This document shows positions 1-15,093 of a stretch of 64,000 nt of DNA, in pieces. Position 1 is the first letter of the stretch; every line of letters starts with the position of its first letter. Source of the DNA: Antilocapra americana (Eukaryota; Chordata; Mammalia; Artiodactyla; Antilocapridae); assembly GCA_007570785.1 (NCBI GenBank), contig ML664152.1, positions 6,353,685 to 6,417,684 on the forward strand. Reading direction: 5' to 3'. Both the position numbers and the translations under genes were made by a program. The notes below the pieces were generated by a model that was not told the origin of the DNA, made no database searches, and saw only the letters and a program-made list of their open reading frames with translations.

Positions 1-205
1 TCAGTTCTTCACATCAGGTGGCCAAAGTACTAGAGCTTCAGCTTCAGCATCAATCCTTCCAATGAATATTCAGGACTGATTTCCTTTAGGATTGACCAGT
101 TGGATCTCCTTGCAGTCCAAGGGACTCTCAGGGGTCTTCTCCAGCACCATAGTTCAAAAGCATCAATTCTTCGGCACTCAGCCTTGTTTACAGTCCTATT
201 GCCTT
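1..205 (-). mobile_element. BovB LINE 3'-region fragment
   Basis: The sequence matches the minus-strand BovB segment at about 42840-43030 in this same window: the 'cagttcttca' start, the 'ttggatctccttgcagtcca' block and the 'agttcaaaagcatcaattct' block. The element is cut by the window edge and diverged. It carries no open reading frame. Confidence 0.8.
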
Positions 206-510
206 CTTTATGGAATACATTAGGGCTTTGCTAATGTAAAACCTGGTTTTCCATGCTCAGTAGGAATTATTGAAATAATAATAACAGCTGAGATGGAAGG
301 GAGAAAGTGGATGAAATAGATTCTGCTCATGTAACTTTTTAAAGTACTTTATCTCTACTCAGAGGAAGAAATTAAGATATAAATAAAGAGCTGAACATTC
401 ACTGATGGGCTTAGAGATTTGTTATAAAATGGATTGAGAAGAGTCCCTATTTTCAAACAAAGGCACTTAAAAGACATAAACTATTGAAATGGTAGTCTTG
501 ATATATGCAT

Positions 511-628
511 GCTAAGTCACTGAATCATGTCTGACTCTTTGCAGCCCCATGAACTATAACCTATCAGGCTCCTCAGTCCATGGGATTCTCCAGGCAAGAA
601 CGCTGGAGTGGGTTGCCATGCCCTCCTC
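511..628 (-). mobile_element. BovA/Bov-tA SINE fragment
   Basis: Antisense ruminant SINE core: 'gactctttgcagccccatg', then the 'ccatgggattctccaggcaa' block and 'tggagtgggttgccatgccc'. The tRNA-like head is missing and the copy is diverged. Confidence 0.8.
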
Positions 629-1205
629 AGTGACCACTTTCTCATCTCTTTTAAAGTTAGTTAAGGAAATAAGTAAGCTCCCAAGTTTAAGTCGCTTCCA
701 CCAGATGTGGGGATGGCCCTAGATAACTGGACAATCCCCTCTCCCTGTGGCCAAGGCTATGACATCATCAAGGGAGGTCTCTTTATACCAGGGTTAGCTC
801 ATCACCCTCTTGGCACACCGCAGTTCATTTCTGATGCCACAATTATTAACAACTGCAATTTTCCGTGAATCTATAAGCCACCCCAAAACTTACTTGTCCC
901 AATATGATCTGGTCAAAATGGTATATCTGCCCACAGAAGCAATCTCGTTTGGGATATGCCAAGCATTGACCTTCCAGGAGCCAGAAGCCACACAGATCTC
1001 CACACAGACTTCACTTCTACACAGCAGTTTGTACACATAATCAAACTCAGCTATGTGACTGTTTTCATCATATAATCATGGCTTAGTTCTTACTTAATAT
1101 AATATTCCGAATGGGTTGTCTACTTCAGAGAGTGCTTATGCTTTTCCCCAACCTCAGCTAACTTAGATTGTAATTTCTTTAATCTGCGCCTTTTTCTTCC
1201 TGTGA

Positions 1206-3155
<1,950 letters not shown>

Positions 3156-3267
3156 TGATTAGTTGACATTATCCACAAGCTGATAAGTGACACATTTTTG
3201 TCAAGTAATTGTCATGTGTTAGTTTATTTCTCCCCCAAATTCATCATATAATGAATTCTTCCATTAC

Positions 3268-3268
<1 letters not shown>

Positions 3269-3298
<30 letters not shown>
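3269..3298. repeat. (CA)n microsatellite
   Basis: Uninterrupted CA dinucleotides, about 15 units, 140 bp downstream of an exon donor. Confidence 0.95.
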
Positions 3299-3300
<2 letters not shown>

Positions 3301-3424
3301 GACACACATCTATTTTTATAGTATTTGTTGTCACTCATTCATCCAGGGAAATCCGTTCACAGAATCAGTACCATACATCCAATCTGAGTGAAATATTAAC
3401 ACACGCCAATAAAGAACATGAGTA

Positions 3425-3530
3425 TGCGCAAACTCCAGGAGAGAGTGAAGGGCAGGGAAACCTGGCGTGCTTCAGTCTATGGGGTCACAAAGAGCTGGAC
3501 ATGACTTAGCACTTGAACAACAGCAATAAA
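3425..3530 (+). mobile_element. BovA-type SINE / BovB 3'-end fragment
   Basis: Contains 'gggaaacctggcgtgcttca' and 'ggggtcacaaagagctggac', the sense 3' region shared by BovA SINEs and BovB. It ends in an A-rich 'aacaacagcaataaag' tail. Confidence 0.75.
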
Positions 3531-3751
3531 GAAAGAAAACACAGATGTGGTGTCTCTCCCCTAAGAGGCTACATTGTGTTCCTTCCACTTGTCAATACTG
3601 CTCCTTCTGTTCAGGTTCTCATTCCTTCAGTTAAATAACCACAGGACTGTTTTGACTTAGAAAGGACTAAAAGATGGGAGCGACCTAAAAGATTCCACAA
3701 ATCTTTTGCAATCAGGAGTAGAAAAGAATAAGGGTATTTAAATGGAAGGTA

Positions 3752-3962
3752 GGGGCTTCCCTGGTGGCTCAGAGGGTAAAGAATCTGCCTGCAGTGTGGG
3801 AGACCTGGGTTCAATCCCTGGGCTGGAAAGATCCCCTGGAGAAGGAAATGGCAACCCATACCAGTATTCTTGCATGGAGAATCCCATAGATGGAGGAGCC
3901 TAGCAGGTTACAGTCCATGGGGTCACAAAGAGTCAGACATGACTGAGTGACTAACACTTCCA
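3752..3962 (+). mobile_element. Bov-tA SINE, near full length
   Basis: Begins with the tRNA-derived head 'ggggcttccctggtggctca', followed by the B-box-like 'ggttcaatccctgggctgg', then the BovA body with 'atggcaacccataccagtat' and the tail 'agtcagacatgactgagtga'. All Bov-tA landmarks are in order. Confidence 0.9.
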
Positions 3963-4448
3963 CTTTCACAAACTGAAGGAATGAGCTATCCTGATGACTG
4001 CAGCCTCAGTAGGGCTGGGAGAACATTCTGAGCAATATGTGGGCCAAGCAGAGAGAGAGAGAACCCAGAGGAGCGACTGCAGATGCATGGGATTAGGGAA
4101 CAAATGACAAAGGGGTCCTTGAACAGCTGGGAGAGGCTGGAGGATAGATTTCTGCAGGCAGAGGACATCCAGTGAAAAGACCACTGGACATACAGAGCCA
4201 TTTTAGAGCAAGGCCACTGACATCTGGAGCCAGCTTGGTTCAGCTCATGATAGCAAGTTGCTGCTCCTCTTCCCAGCTTTGCCCTCAGTAATCACAGCCA
4301 GGTCAGGGATATTTGCACACCACCAAAATAAAAAATGCTACTCATAGGGGCTTTTCTTTCTTCAAGAGCTGATCATTAAACATTGATTAGTGTTCCACTG
4401 GGCAAAGGAGAGGATATTTCTGTTTTAGGGAAGAAAAAGGTGATATTA

Positions 4449-5114
4449 TTTTTTTTTTCCTTTTTTTTTTTTTTTTTTTNNNNNNNNNNNNNNNNNNNNN
4501 NNNNNNNNNNNNNNNNNNNNNNNNNNNNNNNNNNNNNNNNNNNNNNNNNNNNNNNNNNNNNNNNNNNNNNNNNNNNNNNTTTTTTTTATTATTGTTTTTG
4601 CCATACATTGTCATGATATCACCATGGGTTTACATATGCTTCCCCTCCGGGTCCCCCCTCCCTCCTCCCTCCCCCCCGGGAAATCTCGCTGCACCAGTCC
4701 CGAGCATCAATCCTGGGCTGGCGATTGATTAGACACATGACAATTAACATGCTTCAATGCCCTTCTCCCATCTCATCCCACCCTTACCCTCATCCACAAA
4801 GTCCACAAGTCTATTCTATACATCTGCGTTCCTTTTGTTGTCTCCCATGTTGGGTTCTCGTTACTGTCTTTCTAAATTCCATATATATGTGTTAATATAC
4901 TGTATTGTTGTTTTTGCTTCTGGCTTACTTCACTCTGGATAATGGGCTCCAGTTTCGTCCATCTGAGTAGAATTGCTTCAAATGAATTTTTTTTTAATGC
5001 TGAGTAATATTCCATTGTGTATATATACCACAGCTTTCTTATCCATTCGTCAGTTGATGGGCATCTAGGTTGCTTCCATGTCCTGGCTATTGCAAACAAT
5101 GCAGCGATGAACAT
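4449..5114 (-). mobile_element. L1 3' end (3' UTR and end of ORF2)
   Basis: Antisense poly-A (as poly-T), then the ruminant L1 3' UTR ('cagtcccgagcatcaatcct'), then coding sequence that reads on the minus strand as the ORF2 C-terminus with the typical [16 protein letters not shown] motif. The element is truncated at 5114, where it meets a fold-back sequence. Confidence 0.85.
4480..4579. other. Assembly gap (100 N)
   Basis: Exactly 100 N bases inside a poly-T run, the conventional placeholder for a gap of unknown size. The poly-A tail of the antisense L1 is the likely reason the assembly failed here. The open frames predicted across the N run are meaningless. Confidence 0.98.
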
Positions 5115-5145
5115 CATTTAAGACCTCGTGGTCTTAAATGATGTT
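5110..5145. repeat. 16-bp perfect inverted repeat at the L1 junction
   Basis: Arms at 5110-5125 (aacatcatttaagacc) and 5130-5145 (ggtcttaaatgatgtt) are perfect reverse complements around a 4-nt loop, tcgt. The first five bases of the left arm still belong to the L1; the remaining eleven copy the flank in inverted form. Confidence 0.95.
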
Positions 5146-5345
5146 TGAAATAGATGAGTAAGAGTGAGGCTGTAGAGGTGGAAGAAGACTGATTCTGGTT
5201 CACTTGTCATTATTGAGGACAGCTCTGGGGTTCTGGGCTTTCCCAGAAGCTTAATAAGTGACACTTCCCAGGAGACCATAGATACCTAGGTGATAATTGT
5301 ATTTCTAGATCTACAGTGTGTGTGTGTGTGTGTTTTAATACGGTC

Positions 5346-5640
5346 CATTCTTACCCAGAGAATCTCATGGACAGAGGAGCCTGGTGGGCTACAGTCTTAA
5401 AGAGTTGGACATGACTGAAATGACTTAGTGAAAGTCACTCAGTCGTGTCTGACTATTGGCAACCCCATGGACTATACAGTCCATGGAATTTTCCAGGCCA
5501 GAATACTGGAGTGGGTAGCCTTTCCCTTCTCCAGGGAATCTTTCCAACCCAGGGATCGAACCCAGATCTCCCATGTTGCAGGCAGATTCTTTACCACCTT
5601 GAGCCACAAGAAGCCTAAAATGACTTAGCATGCATGCAAA
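5346..5640 (+). mobile_element. BovA-type SINE fragment split by a later SINE
   Basis: Sense SINE 3' region ('ggacagaggagcctggtggg', 'agagttggacatgactgaaa'), interrupted at about 5428 by an antisense SINE. It resumes at 5618 with 'tgacttagcatgcatgcaaa'. Confidence 0.75.
5429..5617 (-). mobile_element. Bov-tA SINE with target-site duplication
   Basis: Antisense BovA body and tRNA-like head ('aacccagggatcgaacccag', 'gcaggcagattctttaccac'). Flanked by an 11-bp direct repeat, aaatgacttag, at 5418-5428 and 5618-5628, so it inserted into an older sense SINE. Confidence 0.88.
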
Positions 5641-5650
5641 CATAGCACAG

Positions 5651-5879
5651 GCTTCCTAGGTGGCACAAGAGGTAAAGAATTAGCCTACGAGTGCAGGAGA
5701 TGCAAGATGCAAGAACTGAATTTCCCAGTTCAACCCCTGGGAAGTTTCCCTGGAGGGGGAAATGGCGACCCACCCCAGTATTCTTGCCTGGAGAATCCCA
5801 AGGACAGAGGAGGCTGGATGGCTACAGTCCAAGAGGTCGCAAAGAGTCAGTCCCGACTGAGCACATGGCATAGCAAAAG
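5651..5879 (+). mobile_element. Bov-tA SINE with target-site duplication
   Basis: Sense head 'gcttcctaggtggcacaaga', body 'ggagaatcccaaggacagag', tail 'agagtcagtcccgactgagc'. A 9-bp direct repeat, atagcacag, flanks it at 5642-5650 and 5880-5888. Confidence 0.85.
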
Positions 5880-5888
5880 ATAGCACAG

Positions 5889-6425
5889 AGACACCTGCTA
5901 GTGGTTGGAAGACATCAGTGGAGTGAGAAGTTCATTGTATTTCCCACCTTTTATGATTGGCTTGTTCTCACTACTGTAATTTTTGGAAGGCTCTTGTTGA
6001 GAAGATTCTGAGAGGTCGAATCCCATTATTCTGTGCAGGGAGAGACTAGAAATCCTTGGGCAAATCATTTATATTCCATCTTACACACTTTTCCATCATG
6101 GGATCAGGCTAGTAACTTCTCTTTTTATAGGATGAAATTTGTAGGCTGGGAGGATGAAGACTAACACGGTGCCCTAGATCCACAGATGTAAACTTGCTCA
6201 GCAAAGCCTCAGTCACTCAGAACTAACTCCAAATAAGCCATGTGGGGGCTTTTAGTTTAGACATAAAGAGCCGATTGGGAAGACAGACGAGAGTGAGCTG
6301 TTGGTTGTCCCTATACCCTTCTGATTTCTCTCTAGTTTGTTGCAGTCAAACAGCAATTGTGAGTCCTACGGCAAATAGACAAATGAATGAATGAATAAAA
6401 ATAAAGAAACCCCAAATTGAGAGAG
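5889..6425. other. Unique non-L1 block inside the L1 composite
   Basis: No repeat or coding similarity recognised apart from an A-rich stretch with 'gaatgaatgaataaaaataa' near 6383. It separates two L1 portions and may be ordinary intron DNA or captured sequence. Confidence 0.5.
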
Positions 6426-7140
6426 TAGCTTTGATTTTTAATTATGTCCCATTTGTTTATTCGTGTTTTTATTTCCAATATTCTGGGAGGTGGGTCATGG
6501 AGTATCCCGCTTTGGGTTATGGCAGAAAGTGTTTTGCCTATGTTATCCTCTAGGAGTTTTATAGTTTCTGGTCGTATGCTTAGATCTTTGATCCATTTTG
6601 AGTTTATCTTTGTGTATGGTGTTGTCTCGCATGTTGGGTTCTCGTTACCGTCTTTCTAAATTCCATATATATGTGTTAATATACTGTATTGTTGTTTTTG
6701 CTTCTGGCTTACTTCACTCTGGATAATGGGCTCCAGTTTCGTCCATCTGAGTAGAATTGCTTCAAATGAATTTTTTTTTAATGCTGAGTAATATTCCATT
6801 GTGTATATGTACCACAGCTTTCTTATCCATTCGTCAGTTGATGGGCATCTAGGTTGCTTCCATGTCTTGGCTATTGTAAACAATGCAGCGATGAACATTG
6901 GGGTACACGTGGCTCTTTCAATTCTGGTTTCCTCGGTGTATATGCCCAGCAGTGGGATTGCCGGGTCATATGGCAAGTCTATTTGCAGCTTTTTAAGGAA
7001 CCTCCACACTGTTTTCCATAGTGGCTGTACTAGTTTGCATTCCCACCAACAGTGTAAGAGGGTTCCCTTTTCTCCACATCCTCTCCAGCATTTATTGCTT
7101 GTAGACTTTTGGATGGCAGCCATTCTGACTGGTGTAAAGT
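6426..7140 (-). pseudogene. L1 ORF2 C-terminal remnant, internally rearranged
   Basis: On the minus strand 6656-7123 reads as an L1 ORF2 C-terminus: [20 protein letters not shown] (the CCHC-like cysteine region), then [11 protein letters not shown], then the [19 protein letters not shown] tail. 6426-6625 carries an ORF2 segment that belongs 5' of this (antisense of the PETIKLL region, compare 58480-58640), but here it lies on the 3' side. The join near 6624 shows about 4 nt of microhomology (tgtt). L1 ORF2 supplies endonuclease and reverse transcriptase for retrotransposition; this fragment cannot. Confidence 0.85.
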
Positions 7141-7144
7141 GGTA

Positions 7145-7855
7145 CCTCTTAGACGCAAAAACGCAAAAATCCTCAACAAAATTCTAGCAAATAGAATCCA
7201 ACAACACATCAAAAAGATCATACATCATGATCAAGTAGGCTTTATCCCAGGGATGCAAGGATTCTTCAATATTCGTAAATCGATCAATGTAATACACCAC
7301 ATTAACAAATTAAAAAATAAAAATCACATGATTATCTCAATAGATGCAGAGAAAGCCTTTGACAAAATTCAACATCCATTTATGATTAAAAACCCTCCAA
7401 AAAGCAGGAATAGAAGGAACATACCTCAACATAATAAAAGCTATATATGACAAACCCACAGCAAACATTATCCTCAATGGTGAAAAACTGGAAGCATTCC
7501 CCCTGAAATCAGGGACAAGACAAGGGTGCCCACTCTCACCACTACTATTCAACATAGTTTTGGAAGTTTTGGCCACAGCAATCAGAGCAGATAAAGAAAT
7601 CAAAGGAATACAGATTGGAAAAGAAGAAGTAAAACTCTCTCTGTTTGCTGATGACATGATCCTCTATATTGAAAACCCTAAAGACTCTATGAGAAAATTA
7701 CTAGAGCTAATCAGTGAATATAGCAAAGTTTCAGGATACAAAATCAACACACAGAAATCCCTGGCATTCCTATACACTAACAGTGAGAAATCAGAAAGAG
7801 AAATTAAGGAAACAATCCCATTCACCATCGAAACAAAAAGAATAAAATACTTAGG
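7145..7855 (+). pseudogene. L1 ORF2 reverse transcriptase remnant, inverted segment
   Basis: Plus-strand translation shows [38 protein letters not shown] and, after a frame change, [17 protein letters not shown]. These contain reverse transcriptase palm motifs, including the catalytic ADD of the FADD box. Frames shift near 7390 and 7550. It is oriented opposite to the adjacent 3' part of the L1, as in twin priming, with about 1 kb of ORF2 missing between them. Confidence 0.88.
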
Positions 7856-8296
7856 TGATATTATTTTTTAAAAATAGTTGGATGATTACGGAGGAGGATG
7901 TGTTTGTGGGTTTGAGGAGCGTGGGTAAATTCTGTAACAGATGCCATAGGAAATGCACAAGGAGTCATTAATGGGGAAGCAAAGCCACTGCCGAAAGGAG
8001 CTAGGCCCCAGCTGCAGAGAAATGGCACACATTGCAGTGGTGACAGTCATCACAGGTTAATGACTTGCTCAAGAGGTGCTGGACCAGCTGCACAGGGAGG
8101 TGGAGCACGGTTACCAAAGCTGGTGACCGGCAGGGTAAGTGTAGCCAGGACTCACCAGAGTGAGTGAAACCAAGTTAAGATGGTCTACCAGAAGTTCTAA
8201 GCTGGGTGGAGAACCTTTAAAAACTGTGGCACCAATGGAGGAGTCTGAGGAACCCTTGGACTTGAGGCTCAAATGACACAAAGTCTTGGGTCTGGA

Positions 8297-8441
8297 GGGG
8301 CTTCCCTGGTGGCTCAGATGGTAAAGAATCTGCCTGCAATGCAGAATACCCAGGTTCAATCCCTGGGTTGGGAATATCCCCTGGAGAAGAGGATGGCTAC
8401 CCACTCCAGTATGCTTGCCTGGAGAATCCCATGGACAGAGG
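8297..8441 (+). mobile_element. Bov-tA SINE, 3'-truncated
   Basis: Sense head 'ggggcttccctggtggctca' through 'ggagaatcccatggacagag'. The BovA tail is missing. Confidence 0.85.
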
Positions 8442-8893
8442 AAATGTGAGTTCATGGGAAAAGACTTACAGGAAGAGCATGGAGTGGAAGGTCTTAGAGA
8501 TGAAGCCAATTTCAGTAATGAAGAGTTTCCAAGCAAAGATGACCAGAAATGCTTGAAATACAGTGGTGGCCAAAGCCATTGACATGGGGGTTCCCAGGGC
8601 CAGTGGTTAGAGAAGCTTCCTAGAAGCGGTTTAGACGGAGGACATGAGAAGGAAAGCACAAGCCCCATGATGCATGGGGCACCAAGGTGTGGTGAAGTCA
8701 GGATGACCGTGGGAGCTCGACCCAGATCCGTCACTCACCTGTCCAGTGCTGAGTGCAGATCAGGAACATGGAGGGGAAACAAAGCTCAGGAAAGAGGAGG
8801 GGCCCCAAGGCTGCTGGGGCCAGAGGGCAGGGAAGGAGGGAGCAGTGGAGATGATGCTGACCATGGCCGCAGGAGGAGCCAGAGATGGGTGAC

Positions 8894-8955
8894 CATAGTC
8901 CATAGGGTCACAGAGAGTCAGACACAGCTGAAGCGGCTTAGCATGCATGCACGTA
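8894..8955 (+). mobile_element. BovA SINE tail fragment
   Basis: Short sense match 'catagggtcacagagagtca' followed by 'gacacagctgaagcggctta'. Only the 3' region is present. Confidence 0.7.
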
Positions 8956-9222
8956 ATATATATAAAAAGTAACCCAGCTTCAGACTACACCCGTTCCAAA
9001 GGATTGGGCACAATATTTAGAGATTGGGTGTCCAGTTACACCTTTTAAAGAGAATGGGCAGAATGTGGTTTTAACTTCATTACACTCTCTAGCACTCCCA
9101 CCATTGTAGCATCTGGTGTAGCCTAAATATCTCATCATCAATATGTCATCACAGCACTTCTCCCCGCTGGGATTCAGTGTCCTGGAGCTCAAATATTCTC
9201 TTCTGAAGATATACAATTCTGA

Positions 9223-9492
<270 letters not shown>

Positions 9493-9779
9493 TAGGACTC
9501 CTGTTGTTTCTAGAGATCCTTTGTCTTCCAGATCAAAGGGGGGTGGGCAGCAGATTGGAGTCTCCAACGATGCATCATGGATCTGTGAGTTTGAATGGTA
9601 TTATCCCCGAATGGGTCTGGCAGTGTTTCAGCACATTGAGAGAGATGGCTGGTCTTTACAAAACAGTCTGATTCTCTTTTTTAATTGTTTCATATGGCAG
9701 TTTAAAAGAAGAGTGTCCACAGGCATAGAAAATAAGCTGTGGTTATTTTCTATGGAGAAAGGTGAAGAGAAGGACTAAA

Positions 9780-10185
9780 TTGGGAGTTTGGAATTAACAG
9801 ATACACTCTACTGTGTATAAAATACATAATCAGCAAGGACTTACTGTATAGCACAGAGAACTGTATTCACTATTTTGTGATGACCTAAAAGGGAAGAGAA
9901 TCTGAAAAGAATATAATATTTTATACATATATACATATAATATATATTATACATATATATAACATAATATATTATACTGTAATATATTATATTATATTTA
10001 GGTCATTGTAATGACCTAACAGGGAAAATAATCTGAAAAGAATATATTTAAAAATAAATAAATTTAAAATATATATATAATAAAATATATATATGTATAA
10101 CTGAATCACTTTGCTCTATAATTGAAACCAGTACAATAGTGTACATTAACTATACTTTAATAAAAATAAGTATTTTTTTAAAAAA
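9780..10185 (+). mobile_element. Cetartiodactyl L1 3' tail with AT-rich expansion
   Basis: Sense landmarks 'ttactgtatagcacagagaa', 'tgtgatgacctaaaaggg', 'ctgaatcactttgctctata' and the terminal 'aactatactttaataaaaat'. The middle holds a (TA)n-rich expansion and a repeated block: 'gacctaaaagggaagagaat' and 'gacctaacagggaaaataat' both precede 'ctgaaaagaatat'. Confidence 0.75.
9998..10019. repeat. 10-bp perfect inverted repeat in the L1 tail
   Basis: Arms ttaggtcatt (9998-10007) and aatgacctaa (10010-10019) with a 2-nt spacer. It sits at the join between the two repeated blocks of the L1 tail. Confidence 0.95.
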
Positions 10186-10399
10186 GAAGTGTCATTTGAA
10201 AATCAAGGGCTTTGGTGCCAACAGTGCTACTCAATTCCCAGGCTGAGTAGCCATAAATTGTGACCTTTGCCCTCTCACCATTTCCTAGGGTGACCTCTTC
10301 CCTTGTCACCTCCTCCCTTCTATGTATAACTATCACATTGCCTCATAGACTCTGCTTTCCAGGTGAGAAGTCACTGGGGTTGACTGTTAACCTTCAGTG

Positions 10400-10951
10400 T
10401 GAGTTGGTTTCTCCTCTGAAAGGTAGACCTTCAGGGAGGCAAACCCCAGGGCAGTGATGTTCAGAGGTGAAATGTGCAGCCAGAAAACAGCAGCAGGAGG
10501 GAGGGATGGTGCTGTCCGTGAGTGTAGCTGAGGAGGTGAGGAGAGAGTCTTTGCAGGTTTCCTCCTGCTGACCCTCATCCAGTGGCATGGACCACATGAT
10601 GGGCGCGCCAGACACCAGCAGGCATTTGGATGCGGTGCTGAGCTTTGGATAACACACACCAGGGCTCAGATGATGGAGTGCTGACTTCTGCAGAAACATA
10701 CCCATCGGGTCCCTGGGCTCCAGTATGAGGCGCTTGGACAGCAAGGGTGCTGTGGGTACTTCCCACGTCCACATCTGCCTTCTCTTGGGTCAGGTCCCTG
10801 AATGGACACGTCAGCCCAGTACGTCACAGTGGTTTCTTCAAAACTACTCAAGGAGGAGGAATCCCTCAAAGCTACCTGAGAAGCTGTGTCCTGGGCTTAC
10901 ATCCTAAGTTTTGTCCACCAAATAAAACAAACTTAAAAAAAAAAAAAAAAA
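10400..10951 (+). pseudogene. Possible polyadenylated retrocopy, source unknown
   Basis: An AATAAA signal at 10920-10925 lies about ten bases before a run of A ending at 10951, and the upstream 500 bp is more GC-rich than its surroundings. These are the marks of a reverse-transcribed mRNA 3' end. I do not recognise the source gene in any frame and found no convincing target-site duplication, so a chance A-run after unrelated DNA remains likely. Confidence 0.25.
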
Positions 10952-11155
10952 CACTTAAGGAAACACATACCTGAGAAAAGCATTGTCCTTCAGGGAAATC
11001 TCAGATTCACAAAGATAGACGCTATCCGCCCAGTGTTCCCTTTCACCCCTACGTTATCTGGGCTGGGACAGCCCTTTGGTTCATAAAATCCTTGTAAAGA
11101 GTGGACAGGTAGCAAGTAGCCGGTGACCCAGACTTGGACTGAGCTCCTTGCCTGA

Positions 11156-14916
<3,761 letters not shown>

Positions 14917-15093
14917 GTACAATCCCCCCACTCATTAAGTCAGTTGTCCAAAGTGATGAAGGGCTGACAACCAACGAGGGGCTCAAGATGCTGGTGACCA
15001 TCTCCTGTATCCTGGTGGGAGTCCTGATGCTGTCTGTGCTCCTGCTGGTCGTTCGAAGGAGGAGGCGTGAGCAGAGGCTGAAGCGGCTGAGAG
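14917..15093 (+). CDS. DSCAM: DSCAM exon: stalk, transmembrane helix and stop-transfer
   Basis: This 177-nt exon anchors the receptor. After the short extracellular stalk ([20 protein letters not shown]) comes a hydrophobic helix of about 22 residues encoded at 14988-15053, rich in Leu, Val and Ile. Five consecutive arginines (15054-15068) and a further basic stretch (EQRLKRLR) then form the cytoplasmic stop-transfer. The topology is type I, with the N-terminus outside, as expected for DSCAM. Phases are 1 and 1; acceptor tgttttcag, donor gtgagc. The last base joins AT of the next exon to make aspartate. Read-through past the donor stays open for 49 codons, to a stop at 15240-15242. Confidence 0.96.

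Larger units (their letters stand above)
4437..7870 (-). mobile_element. Rearranged L1 composite bounded by a 17-bp direct repeat
   Basis: The 17-bp word aggtgatattatttttt occurs at the left edge (starting about 4438, running into the poly-T) and again at 7854-7870. In between lie, in order: poly-T with an assembly gap and an L1 3' end on the minus strand (4449-5114); 1.3 kb of non-L1 DNA with SINEs (5130-6425); an L1 ORF2 segment on the minus strand (about 6426-6625); the ORF2 C-terminal region on the minus strand (about 6626-7140); and the ORF2 reverse transcriptase region on the plus strand (about 7145-7855). A minus-strand L1 3' part joined to an inverted upstream part is the signature of twin-primed L1 insertion. 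The internal non-L1 block is not explained by that. All ORF2 frames are broken. Confidence 0.7.

Noticed and set aside
3752..3962. tRNA genes suggested by A/B-box-like sequence in SINE heads
   Set aside because: These are tRNA-derived SINE promoters; no cloverleaf or anticodon arm is preserved in any of the copies.
4383..4616. Open frames across the N run
   Set aside because: They are artefacts of translating N bases and poly-T.
8111..8734. 207-codon minus-strand open frame
   Set aside because: It overlaps a Bov-tA SINE in antisense and shows no domain; its middle is the well-known SINE antisense translation.
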